In this document: one piece after another, positions 1 through 7,780 of the stretch
Numbering within the stretch: position 1 is the stretch's first letter
How the letters are laid out: every line of letters begins with the position of its first letter
Program-made: the position numbers and the translations under genes
NCBI GenBank assembly: GCA_050699055.1
Contig: JBOHCT010000092.1
Coordinates: forward strand, 1-15,899
Length of the DNA stretch: 15,899 bases
Direction: 5' to 3'
From: JBOHCT01 sp050699055
Lineage (GTDB): Bacteria; Actinomycetota; Actinomycetes; Streptosporangiales; JBOHCT01
The notes under the pieces: generated by a model
What the model was told of the DNA's origin: nothing
Seen by the model: only the letters and a program-made list of their open reading frames with translations
The model's database searches: none

Positions 1-291
1 CCTACAGGGGCTCCGTTGCACTTCCCGGCCACGACACGCAGCCCCTACCAGATCGTGATCACCGCCACCGCCCGCCAAACCCGGCAGCCCTAGCGGCTAC
101 GCCTCACAACTTTGCGCACCGCCGTGAGCATCAACGGAACCCTGCATTTCAACTTCAGCGACTACGCCGTCTACTACCTGGCCGCACCGCTCCGGCACCT
201 GATACCGCTCGGCGGTATCGACGGCGATCTCGGACTGACGATCACCAACGCCTACCTGGCGGCATTCCTCGACCACACCGTCAAGGCCTGA
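1..291 (+). pseudogene. 3' remnant of an alpha/beta-hydrolase (PAF-acetylhydrolase/lipase-like)
   Basis: The frame ending at the TGA at 289-291 encodes a C-terminal segment with HFNFSDY, then a leucine/proline-rich stretch, GGIDGD and TNAYLAAFLDH. This is the layout of the C-terminus of actinobacterial secreted PAF-AH/lipase-type alpha/beta hydrolases, where the His of HFxFSDY would be the catalytic histidine and IDG...NAY...AFxD closes the domain. The same frame is open from base 1 but is interrupted by a TAG at 91-93, and the residues before it (PYQIVITATA) are only weakly family-like. The Ser and Asp of the triad would lie upstream of the window. Either this is a decayed gene or a short GTG-started (124) remnant. 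The family call rests on pattern memory, not on a search. Confidence 0.42.
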
Positions 292-479
292 TCGGAACCC
301 CTACTCACCGGAAAGTCCACGTCTTACCCGCGAGTACGAGTCCAGCACGCGCCACAGTGAGCCAGCAGGTCGCCGGGCGCTCGTTTCCCGCCGCCGCGAG
401 CCAGGCTTCCCGATGCCGGGGCTCGCAGTCGTCCCGGGCATGGGGTATGTGTTCGGGTTCTTCGGGGTCCGTGCGCATG
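292..479. other. Non-coding stretch between hydrolase remnant and hairpin
   Basis: I see no convincing gene on either strand. The open frames here are low-complexity Arg/Pro/Gly-rich readings typical of non-coding high-GC DNA. Confidence 0.4.
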
Positions 480-522
480 GATGAGGGCGCCGATTCCCGT
501 ACGGGGGATCGGCGCCCTCATC
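480..522 (-). terminator. Strong hairpin terminator downstream of the chaplin-like gene
   Basis: A perfect 15-bp inverted repeat (GATGAGGGCGCCGAT at 480-494 against ATCGGCGCCCTCATC at 508-522) encloses a 13-nt loop that itself contains the palindrome CCCGTACGGG. It lies 14 nt past the stop codon of the minus-strand chaplin-like gene. There is no T-tract, which is usual for actinobacterial terminators. It could work in both directions. Confidence 0.8.
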
Positions 523-535
523 GACTTGTTGAGCC

Positions 536-850
536 CTAGTTGTTGTCCTGGGCGGCGCCCTGCTTGCAGCTGTTGTTGGTCACTGCCAGGGTGTGGCCCG
601 CTGGGCTGAGGAGGCCCAACGCGCCGGTGACGTCGTGCACCGGCACCTGGACGCCGAGCACGTTCACCGGGACGTGGTTGTTGCAGACCTGCACCGGCAC
701 CTGGTTGTGGCTGACGTTCACCAGGCCCGTGTCTACTGAGGTGTCCCCCCCGTGGCCGTAGCCGGTGTGGGCGCTGGCCGCCGGCGCACCGAGGCCGATC
801 ATCCCCGCCGCCGCGACGGCGACAACGAACGCCTTACGCTTTCCGGACAT
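536..850 (-). CDS. Chaplin-like small secreted protein
   Basis: The product is 104 aa. Residues 1-27 form a clear Sec signal peptide (KRK, then an Ala/Val/Gly-rich core, then ASA just before His28). The mature part is short, hydrophobic and beta-prone, with three VPV motifs spaced exactly nine residues apart (starting at 51, 60 and 69), Asn-rich turns (VCNN), a GALGLL segment, and two cysteines (Cys56 and Cys95) that could form a disulfide. Chaplins of streptomycetes are secreted amyloid-forming surface proteins with a paired-Cys domain and VPVNV/VCGN-type motifs. The resemblance is clear, but the Cys spacing (38 intervening residues) is wider than in a standard chaplin domain, so I call it chaplin-like. 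The ATG is preceded by AAGGAC at good spacing. The gene is monocistronic, with its own hairpin terminator and a 325-bp divergent upstream region. Confidence 0.8.
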   Translation of the reverse strand: MSGKRKAFVVAVAAAGMIGLGAPAASAHTGYGHGGDTSVDTGLVNVSHNQVPVQVCNNHVPVNVLGVQVPVHDVTGALGLLSPAGHTLAVTNNSCKQGAAQDNN

Positions 851-1175
851 ACTGTGTCCTTCCCCCTCCTCTTTCGGGTAGGTCGCACGATGTGGAACAC
901 AACCTCACACTAGCAACGTGGCCTGTTCCGGACCGAACTCTACATGCATCCTCCCGCGCGCCAAACTATTTCTCGGCATTGTGTGCGTGACCACACTGAA
1001 CATTGGGAAGGAATAGCAGCAAAACCGGACAGTCCGGACATCGCCCGTCGGCTCGCTCCCGGTTGCCTAGACACATGTCTGCAGCAACCCGGCGACGTTT
1101 GTGGCCGGATTCGGACGAAAAGGGAGACACGCATATAGCATGCTCTTCTATAACCAATGGGTCGTTTAGGAGACC
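851..1175. promoter_or_regulatory. Divergent intergenic region between chaplin-like and VOC genes
   Basis: This 325-bp gene-free region must hold the promoters of both flanking genes. It contains an inverted repeat CCGGAC-A-GTCCGG at 1025-1037 and a relatively A/T-rich patch at 1130-1160 (CATATAGCA, TCTATAACC) that could supply a -10 element for the plus-strand gene. On the minus strand a GGAACA and a TAGTGT lie upstream of the chaplin-like start, but I cannot assign a sigma-factor class. The longer ORFs crossing this region are readings of non-coding DNA. Confidence 0.45.
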
Positions 1176-1592
1176 GTGAGGCCGTTCCGACCCAAGGGCG
1201 CCTACGATGACGCAATGCATCGAAGCAGACTTCGCGCGGTCCTGATCGACGCGCCGAGCGACGACTTCACGGCGGAGGCCGAGTTTTGGGGGAGCACGCT
1301 CGGACGCTCGCTCAGCCGTCAGCCGGACGACGCGCACCCATACCTCGGGCTGATGCCGGGCGACCGGGGCGTACGGGTGAGCCTTCAGCGAGTTGATGAT
1401 GCTGCCCGCGTCCATCTCGACATCGAAACCGATGACGTGGAGGCCGAGGCCAGCCGCCTCGAGGGACTCGGGGCGCGGCGTGTCGAGGCCGTCGAGGACT
1501 GGGTCGTCATGCGGGACCCAGCAGGCTTGTTGTTTTGTGTCATCCCGGTGGATGGCTCGGACTTCCCTCAAGAGGCAGCGACCTGGGAGTGA
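1176..1592 (+). CDS. VOC-family (glyoxalase-like domain) protein
   Basis: The product is 138 aa and is a single glyoxalase/bleomycin-resistance-type (VOC) module. An N-terminal strand LRAVLIDAP is followed by AEAEFWGSTLG, as in glyoxalase-like proteins (DF...FW...LG). A second half-module runs through VHLDIETDDVEAEASRLEGLGA and ends with VMRDPAGLLFCVIP. The HLDI...D and DPxGxxFCV motifs typify the actinobacterial glyoxalase-like domain. Its substrate cannot be inferred. Two starts are possible: GTG 1176 has a good AGGAG four nt upstream, whereas family-like sequence begins at ATG 1215 (MHRSRLRAVLIDAP), which lacks a clear RBS. I list the longer form. The 3' end overlaps the convergent glycosyltransferase by about 50 bp. 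Confidence 0.72.
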   Translation: MRPFRPKGAYDDAMHRSRLRAVLIDAPSDDFTAEAEFWGSTLGRSLSRQPDDAHPYLGLMPGDRGVRVSLQRVDDAARVHLDIETDDVEAEASRLEGLGARRVEAVEDWVVMRDPAGLLFCVIPVDGSDFPQEAATWE

Positions 1593-2346
1593 CGCCGCCC
1601 GCGGTCGCCCCGGCAAGAACATCTCTTGACGTGTCCGACGCGGCGGCCGCGCCGCGAACGAGCCTGACGTACAGCTCCTCCAGCAGAAGGGCTGCCGTGT
1701 CCCATCGGTACTCCGCCAGAACCTGAGCTCGCAGCCCGGCCGCGCCGTCCAGGTCAGCAGCACCGCCCAGCGCGTCACGGAGGGCACGGACAAGCGAGAC
1801 CTCGTCGCCGGAACGAAACAGCCGATGCCCGGGACCGTCGTCAAGGCAGACCTCGCGATGGGGATCGATATCGCTCGTCACGACCGGGAGACCGTACGAC
1901 GCCGCCTCGAGCAGCGTGAGCGGCATCCCCTCCACATACGAGGGAAGGACGAACGCCGCGGCGTTGGAGTACAGCTCGGCCAGCAGCTCACCGTAGACGT
2001 TGCCGACGAACAGCATCCGCGGATCCTCGCTCGCGAGTCGGCGCAGCTCGGCTACACAATCGTCGGTGAACGAGGAGTCGCCGGCGATCACAAGTCGGCG
2101 TTCGCCAGGGACGCGACGGTACGCACGGATGAGCAGATCCGGTGCCTTCTCCGGCACGAATCGCCCGACGAAGAGGGGGTACGAGCGGCGAGCGAGGCCG
2201 TAGCGAGCCTTGATCGTGTCGGCTGGGCGTGCCTGCGGAGCGTCGACGCCGTTCGGCACGTAGATCGCGTCGCGACCGAAGCGCCGCGCGTAGCGGCTGG
2301 CCAGACCGCGGGAGACGACCACCGTCGCGTCGGGGCACCCGGGCGC
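1540..2346 (-). CDS. GT4-family glycosyltransferase, 5'-truncated (probably non-functional)
   Basis: The open frame encodes the C-terminal, nucleotide-sugar-binding Rossmann half of a GT-B glycosyltransferase. It has IYVPNGVD, then LFVGRFVPEKAPDLLIRA, RLVIAGDSS, and the GT4 signature EGMPLTLLEA followed by YGLPVVTSD. Such enzymes transfer sugars from nucleotide-sugars during polysaccharide or glycolipid assembly and are usually about 370-400 aa. Only about 260 aa are present here. The acceptor-binding N-terminal half is missing. Family-like sequence (GCPDATVVVSRGLASRYARR) runs upstream of the nominal GTG at 2322 to a stop at 2347-2349, so that GTG is an internal valine and not a native start. 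No RBS or promoter is visible. Upstream the sequence switches abruptly to a plus-strand oxidoreductase fragment. The last ~35 residues are an unrelated-looking tail that overlaps the VOC gene. Confidence 0.72.
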   Translation of the reverse strand, partial: APGCPDATVVVSRGLASRYARRFGRDAIYVPNGVDAPQARPADTIKARYGLARRSYPLFVGRFVPEKAPDLLIRAYRRVPGERRLVIAGDSSFTDDCVAELRRLASEDPRMLFVGNVYGELLAELYSNAAAFVLPSYVEGMPLTLLEAASYGLPVVTSDIDPHREVCLDDGPGHRLFRSGDEVSLVRALRDALGGAADLDGAAGLRAQVLAEYRWDTAALLLEELYVRLVRGAAAASDTSRDVLAGATAGGVTPRSLPLEGSPSHPPG

Positions 2347-2349
2347 TCA

Positions 2350-2680
2350 TCCAGCGCGCCGTGCCAAGGATGGCGCGCGCAGATGGTCGTGCTGGAGTCC
2401 GATCCGGCCCGGGCGAGGGAGATCGCCGCCGGGCCGATCAGCGTCCTGCGCACCATCCCCGGATATCCAGAGAACTTCCGCCGGATGGGGTTCACCGATG
2501 ATGACATCGACCAGCTGAGCGACCGCTTGGTGGATGGTCTCGTGGCCTGGGGCGACGCCGACGCGGTCGCCGCGCGGGTGGCGGAGCACCGGCAGGCGGG
2601 CGCCGACCACGTCGCCGTGATGCCACTGGAAACGCCGAGCCGACGGCTGGGAGATCCTGGCCCGCACCCTCATCCGGTGA
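2350..2680 (+). pseudogene. C-terminal fragment of an F420-dependent luciferase-like (LLM) oxidoreductase
   Basis: From about 2380 the plus strand encodes QMVVLESDPARAREIA, then YPENFRRMGFTDDD, SDRLVDGLVAWGD and VAEHRQAGADHVAV. This is the characteristic C-terminal third of actinobacterial LLM-class F420-dependent oxidoreductases, which are normally about 280-300 aa. Roughly 190 N-terminal residues, including the cofactor-binding core, are absent. After MPLETPSR the frame leaves the family. The expected ending (ADGWEILARTLIR and a TGA at 2678-2680) is found in the next frame, which implies a 1-nt indel at about 2635-2645. The gene is therefore both 5'-truncated and frameshifted. A long open frame running 1825-3099 contains this segment but is otherwise an antisense reading of the neighbours. 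Confidence 0.68.
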
Positions 2681-3337
2681 CAGCTCGGGATCGGCGGGCG
2701 TACGACCATCAGGCCGATCGAGGGCCTGCCGCTCCTGCACATAGAGCGTCCCGAGCTGTCCGGTGTCCACCGTGTGCTCAAGGACGTCTTCGACCGTACG
2801 CTGGCGGCGGGTGCCCTGTTCCTGCTCTCGCCTGCGCTCGTCGCGGTCGCGTTGGTCGTGCGGTCGAGCAGTTCCGGTCCCGCGCTGTTCCGGCAGCGCC
2901 GGGTGGGCAGGGACGGCCGGGAGTTCACGCTGTACAAGTTCCGCACGATGTGTGCCGACGCCGAGGCGCGCCGGGCGGACCTGGTGTTGCGGGGCGAGCA
3001 CGACGGGGTGCTTTTCAAGATGAGGAGGGACCCCCGCGTCACGACGGCGGGTGCCTGGCTGCGGCGCTACTCACTCGACGAGCTCCCGCAGCTGGGTAAC
3101 GTTCTGCTCGGGCAGATGTCCCTTGTCGGTCCGCGGCCACCGCTGCCACAGGAGGTCGCTCAGTACGGCGACGACGTGCGCCGCCGCTTGGTGGTAAAGC
3201 CCGGGCTCACCGGCCTCTGGCAGATCAGCGGCCGCTCGAACCTGTCCTGGGACGAGTCGGTCCGCCTCGACCTGCGTTACGTCGTGATCCTCTGGAAGAC
3301 CCTGCACGCGGTGCTTCGCGGCGATGGCGCGTACTAG
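2681..3337 (+). CDS. Polyprenyl-phosphate sugar transferase, truncated and internally deleted
   Basis: This is the catalytic domain of a bacterial sugar transferase (WcaJ/ExoY/RfbP-type, Pfam Bac_transf), which loads the first sugar phosphate onto undecaprenyl phosphate in exopolysaccharide synthesis. Visible motifs are a membrane segment (LAAGALFLLSPALVAVALVV), FRQRRVGRDGREFTLYKFRTM, RRYSLDELPQLGNVLLG, MSLVGPRPPLP and KPGLTGLWQISGRS. Family-like sequence upstream (TTIRPIEGLPLLHIE) starts just after the LLM stop at 2680, so the N-terminal sensor/membrane half of a ~480-aa protein is missing. The only usable start is GTG 2774 (187 aa). Near the end, LDLRYV runs straight into VILWKT. Relatives have about nine or ten residues between them (ENWSLxLDL), so an in-frame deletion is likely. 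The stop shares the CTAG with the convergent BrkB gene. Confidence 0.78.
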   Translation, partial: QLGIGGRTTIRPIEGLPLLHIERPELSGVHRVLKDVFDRTLAAGALFLLSPALVAVALVVRSSSSGPALFRQRRVGRDGREFTLYKFRTMCADAEARRADLVLRGEHDGVLFKMRRDPRVTTAGAWLRRYSLDELPQLGNVLLGQMSLVGPRPPLPQEVAQYGDDVRRRLVVKPGLTGLWQISGRSNLSWDESVRLDLRYVVILWKTLHAVLRGDGAY

Positions 3338-4305
3338 CGAGATGCCGGGTGGGCGGCCGTCCCGTTGCTGGGGCGGGTGAGATGGCGCGTGGTGAGCTGG
3401 GCGTTCAGCTCGGCCCCCAGCAGAACGGCCAGCGCCGAGATGTAGAAGAACAACAGGGCGGCGATCGGTGTGGTCAAGGGCCCGTACGTCGACAGGGTCC
3501 TGAAGGCGAACCGTAGGAACACGCGGAGGATGATGCTGCCAATGAGCCAGACCGCGATGGCGAACACGGCGCCGGGTACATGGGCCCGCCAGCGCACCCG
3601 CACCGGCATCCCCACCCGGTAGAGCACCATGACCACGACGAACGCGACGACCACCACGGCCGGCCAGTAGCCGACGTGTACGAGCGTGCCGGTGAGGCGA
3701 CGCACCTCCTCGGGCAACAGGTCGGTGACGACGCGCGGGCCCACGACGAGGAGCGGCAGGAAGAAGACTCCCGCCACCAGGGCGGCGACGTAGAGGCCCA
3801 CGGCCGTGAGGCGGGTCCGCACGATGCCGCGTACGCCGTGCTGCCCGTAGGCGATGGCGATCGCGTTGATGAACGCGCCCAAGGCCGTCGATCCGGTCCA
3901 GAACGCGACGACGAACCCGCCTGAGGCCACCGCCGCGCGTCCACGCGACAGCGTGCGATGGACGAGCGGTTCGACCACGTTATTCACGGTCTGCGGGGTG
4001 AGGAACTCCGTGACGCCGGTGAGGATCCGGTGCTGCACGGCTGGGACGACACCAGGGCCGAGGGCCGGCGCGAGGTAGCCCACGAGGCCGAGCATCCCCA
4101 GCATGAGAGGAGCGAGGGAGAGCAGCGCCCAGAAGCCGACCTCAGCCGCCAGGCCGTGCACACGATGTTGCCACGCGCTCATCGTCGTGCGGTGCACGAG
4201 GCCCGAGAACCGCGTGAGACCCTCGGACCGCCGAAGGCGCCTGCGAATCGTACTCGTCACCCCCGAGGACGGCTGTTCCGGCCGTGCCGGTCGTAGCTCA
4301 AGCAT
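3334..4305 (-). CDS. YihY/BrkB-family inner-membrane protein
   Basis: The 323-aa product belongs to the YihY/BrkB (virulence factor BrkB) family of polytopic membrane proteins, whose molecular function is not firmly established. About six membrane spans are visible (around residues 56-82, 128-152, 168-190, 212-232, 245-265 and 280-300). Family motifs are GLAAEVGFWALLSLAPL in the first span, FWTGSTALGAFINAIA, a central YRVGMPVRVRWRAHVPGAVFA, and the terminal STYGPLTTPIAALLFFYISALAVLLGAELNA. The length is typical and the gene looks intact. No good RBS precedes the ATG. A TAGGAT at 4316-4321 lies ten bases before the start, so a nearly leaderless transcript is possible. The stop codon overlaps that of the convergent sugar transferase. 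Confidence 0.9.
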   Translation of the reverse strand: MLELRPARPEQPSSGVTSTIRRRLRRSEGLTRFSGLVHRTTMSAWQHRVHGLAAEVGFWALLSLAPLMLGMLGLVGYLAPALGPGVVPAVQHRILTGVTEFLTPQTVNNVVEPLVHRTLSRGRAAVASGGFVVAFWTGSTALGAFINAIAIAYGQHGVRGIVRTRLTAVGLYVAALVAGVFFLPLLVVGPRVVTDLLPEEVRRLTGTLVHVGYWPAVVVVAFVVVMVLYRVGMPVRVRWRAHVPGAVFAIAVWLIGSIILRVFLRFAFRTLSTYGPLTTPIAALLFFYISALAVLLGAELNAQLTTRHLTRPSNGTAAHPASR

Positions 4306-4315
4306 CGCGAGAATG

Positions 4316-4321
4316 ATCCTA
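4316..4321 (-). promoter_or_regulatory. Possible -10 element for the BrkB-like gene
   Basis: TAGGAT (read on the minus strand) lies 10 nt before the ATG. Transcription from it would begin within a few bases of the start codon, consistent with the lack of a Shine-Dalgarno sequence. No clear -35 was identified. Confidence 0.35.
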
Positions 4322-4360
4322 GGGCCACGGCGAGCATGGGGCGGTAATGAACGCCGGCGC

Positions 4361-4513
4361 TCAGCGCAGCGTGGCCGCGGGGCCCGCCTGCCAGCTCGTC
4401 CACAGCGGCCGGTAGCCGTGTCGGTACCAGAACGCTGTTGACAGCGGGTTGGGCAGCGCGTGGTGGAGAAGGGTCACGGCTACACCCGCGTCGTCGATGA
4501 CGCGGTGAGCCTG
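4361..4513 (-). pseudogene. 3' remnant of a GNAT-family N-acetyltransferase
   Basis: Read on the minus strand, about 50 codons ending at the TGA (4361-4363) give VTLLHHALPNPLSTAFWYR, then HGYRPLWTSWQ. This is the characteristic end of actinobacterial GNAT acetyltransferases (HHxLPNPLSxPFWxxxGYRPLWTxW). The frame can be followed upstream only to about 4513, and no GNAT core (acetyl-CoA-binding RxxGxG/A region) is present. The next gene upstream, the MBL protein, ends at 4536. The remnant is therefore the stub of a gene whose 5' part has been deleted. No start or RBS is visible and no function is expected. Confidence 0.55.
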
Positions 4514-4535
4514 AAGTGGCCTCGGCCAGCCGCCT

Positions 4536-5282
4536 CTAATCTAGCGGCCCGCCCGCGAACACCATGTCGATAGCACGTTTGTCGTGCGCGGGAAGCACCG
4601 TGATATCGGGCGACATCCGGTGGAGCCGGACCACGGAGGCGTACGTCTCCTCGCGGTCGACGTCGACGAGGCGGCCGGGTAGAGGCGCCCTCTCCAACGC
4701 GGCCCGCACCTGGAAGCTGTTCCACACCGCGTCACCGGCGAGCAGACATCGGCGTCCCGAGCGCAGGGTCACCAGTACCCCAACGTGCCCGGGCGTGTGG
4801 CCGGGCAGGCTGACAACCACGACCGTGCCGTCGCCGAAGAGGTCGAAGCTCGCAGAAAAGGTCTCGACCGGGGGCCCGTTCAGGTCGAATGGGCCCAGGG
4901 CCGCGCCCGCGTACGCGTCGGGCACCACCAGCGCCCGTGTGACGGCCGGTAGCTGCGACAGGTGGCGCTGACGCGTGTCGTGGCACACGCCCGCGTCCAC
5001 CAAGAACGTGGCCTGCTCGTGCTCGACCAGGAACGCCCCCATCGTCATCGGGGAGAGCCACGGCCGCCAGGTGCCCTCGGCGATGGCGAAGGTGGGTGCG
5101 GAGAAGGAGTTCTGCGGAAGTGCGCGCAGCGAGACCCCGCCACGGGCGTGAGGCGGCGTCACGGGGTCGAGGCCGGCGAGGAAGGCGGGGTCGGGACGCC
5201 GGGGACGTACGACCCGAACGAGCGTGGGACCAAGGGCTTTCGCGGCATGGACCGCCGTCGTCGTTCCCACCGATCCGGACAT
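4536..5282 (-). CDS. MBL-fold metallo-hydrolase lacking the HxHxDH metal motif
   Basis: The 248-aa protein matches metallo-beta-lactamase-fold hydrolases in its flanks: FLVEHEQATFLVDAGVC near residues 84-100, LPGHTPGHVG (His162), LLAGDAVW (Asp184) and VLPAHD (His233). The first zinc-binding motif HxHxDH, expected after FLVDAG..., is absent. The sequence passes from LPAVTRALVV directly to DAYAGAALGPFDLNGPPVETF, which in relatives lies about 60-70 residues further on. An in-frame deletion between residues ~112 and ~125 best explains this and would remove the catalytic centre. The ATG has AAGGGAC upstream. The N-terminal part (VHAAKALGPTLVRVVRP) looks complete. The gene may be expressed but is unlikely to have ordinary MBL activity. 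Confidence 0.8.
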   Translation of the reverse strand: MSGSVGTTTAVHAAKALGPTLVRVVRPRRPDPAFLAGLDPVTPPHARGGVSLRALPQNSFSAPTFAIAEGTWRPWLSPMTMGAFLVEHEQATFLVDAGVCHDTRQRHLSQLPAVTRALVVPDAYAGAALGPFDLNGPPVETFSASFDLFGDGTVVVVSLPGHTPGHVGVLVTLRSGRRCLLAGDAVWNSFQVRAALERAPLPGRLVDVDREETYASVVRLHRMSPDITVLPAHDKRAIDMVFAGGPLD

Positions 5283-5560
5283 GTGTCCCTTCGTCCTTCG
5301 CGACCCGCGCCAGACCGGGCAAGCCGGTGAGCGTCACGCGGAATGTACCGGTCGGTGGCAAGCTTCGTGCAGACGCTCACCCCTGCGGGTCTCCTTGCCC
5401 GCGGGACGGGGGAGGATCGTGCCCGGTCTCCGCCACGATGTTTCCCTGATGCGTGTACGCGTCCGTGGGTGTTGGCCATAGCATGGTCGTCAGCGTGACC
5501 CGGACGCATCCGGCCAGAGTGTCAGACCCCCCCGTACGACCTTCGTCCCAGGGCCGACTT

Positions 5561-6430
5561 ATGAATAATGACGAAACTGAAATCCTGCCCACTACGTTTC
5601 GTGAGGACGCGTTCGACGTCGTCATGCGTGGCTACCAGCGCCACCAGGTCGACGACTACATGACGCGCACGAAGCAACAGATCGAGGAGCTGCAGGCCCG
5701 GGTCGCCCAGGCCGAGCAGGAGGTCTACGAAGCGCGGCGCGACGCGCAGCGGACTTCCGACGAAACCGCGACCCTGAAGCGGCAGCTGGAAAACTACGAG
5801 CCCACGCCCGACGAGCTCGGCGAGCGCCTCACCCACATCCTCCGGTTGGGCAAGGAGGAGGCCGACGAGAAGCGCACCCAAGCGACCGCCGAGGCCGAGC
5901 GCGTGCGCGGCCAGGCGCAGGAGGAGGCCGGCCGGCTACGTACCGAGGCCAAGGAAGAGGCAGACCGCCTCCGCGCCGAGGTTACGGAGGAGGCCGAGCG
6001 CGCCCGTGGCGAGGCGAGGGAAGAGACCGAGAAGCTGCGCAACGACTCGCGGGAGTACGCCGAGCGGCTTCGCGGAGACGCCGAGCAGCACGCACAGCAT
6101 CTCGTCGCCGACGCGGAGGAGCGCGCTCGCCAGACGGAGGAGGGTGCGCACGAGCGCGTCCGAGCGCTCGGCGAACGCCATGACGACCTCATGGAGCGGC
6201 TGTCCTCCGCGCACGCCTCGCTTCGCGGGCTGCTCAAGCAGCAGGGTGCCGAGGAAGAAGAAGAGGTGCAGGCTGTCGATGACTCGCCTGCCGAAGCGGA
6301 GACCGTCGAGCCCGGCGAGGAGACGACCACCGAGGCCGGTGACGCGACCGCGGTTCAGCAGCCCGTCGAGGAAGACGGCCCGCCCAACGGCGCCACCAAG
6401 AAGCAGCGCGTCGTCCGTCCCCGCTCGTAG
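5561..6430 (+). CDS. DivIVA-domain coiled-coil protein
   Basis: From ATG 5561 the product is 290 aa. Residues 12-40 (TFREDAFDVVMRGYQRHQVDDYM) match the DivIVA N-terminal membrane-targeting domain found in polar-growth and cytoskeletal proteins of actinomycetes. A coiled coil follows (residues ~36-80), then PTPDELGERLTHILRLGKEEAD. Residues ~110-197 form eight consecutive 11-residue repeats of the type EEAxRLRxEAx, a hendecad coiled coil. The tail is acidic (EEEEEVQ...EPGEE) and ends in a basic KKQRVVRPRS. It is probably a structural protein of the DivIVA/Scy-like kind, but its exact role is unknown. The frame extends upstream to GTG 5453, but family-like sequence begins at the ATG. The RBS is weak (AGGG). 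Confidence 0.85.
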   Translation: MNNDETEILPTTFREDAFDVVMRGYQRHQVDDYMTRTKQQIEELQARVAQAEQEVYEARRDAQRTSDETATLKRQLENYEPTPDELGERLTHILRLGKEEADEKRTQATAEAERVRGQAQEEAGRLRTEAKEEADRLRAEVTEEAERARGEAREETEKLRNDSREYAERLRGDAEQHAQHLVADAEERARQTEEGAHERVRALGERHDDLMERLSSAHASLRGLLKQQGAEEEEEVQAVDDSPAEAETVEPGEETTTEAGDATAVQQPVEEDGPPNGATKKQRVVRPRS

Positions 6431-6431
6431 C

Positions 6432-6453
6432 GCTCGGTAGGCCCCGACCGAGC
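6432..6453 (+). terminator. Hairpin terminator after the DivIVA-domain gene
   Basis: The inverted repeat GCTCGGT (6432-6438) and ACCGAGC (6447-6453) with an 8-nt loop starts two bases after the stop codon at 6430. Confidence 0.65.
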
Positions 6454-6471
6454 CCCCTCGAGATCCGCATC

Positions 6472-6511
6472 TGTGGTCCGGGAGGCCAGTGTTCTGCACT
6501 TCCCGACCACA
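6472..6511. repeat. Imperfect inverted repeat upstream of thiolase
   Basis: TGTGGTC (6472-6478) and GACCACA (6505-6511) are perfect 7-bp arms. Pairing continues imperfectly inward (CGGGAG against CTTCCC). It could be an operator or a hairpin in the intergenic region ahead of the thiolase gene. Confidence 0.45.
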
Positions 6512-6524
6512 AGTGCGGTCATAT

Positions 6525-6542
6525 GTCGGGCATGATGCCGAC
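6525..6542. promoter_or_regulatory. Imperfect palindrome upstream of thiolase (operator candidate)
   Basis: GTCGGGCATGATGCCGAC is a near-perfect palindrome (GTCGG/CCGAC arms with a GCAT-G-ATGC core) about 40 bp before the thiolase start, a position suited to a transcription regulator. A CACAAT at 6572-6577 could be the -10 of a leaderless promoter. Confidence 0.4.
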
Positions 6543-6586
6543 CCACCTGGCTGGCTGGCCCTACGGGGAGCCACAATCGAGGGGTG

Positions 6587-7780
<1,194 letters not shown>

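Noticed and set aside
966..1844. A 292-codon minus-strand open frame
   Set aside because: It is antisense to the VOC protein and out of frame with the GT4 gene, with no recognisable domain or RBS.
1825..3099. A long plus-strand open frame of 424 codons
   Set aside because: Its first part is antisense to the GT4 gene and its last part is out of frame with the sugar transferase. Only the 2380-2640 section has family sequence (LLM oxidoreductase).
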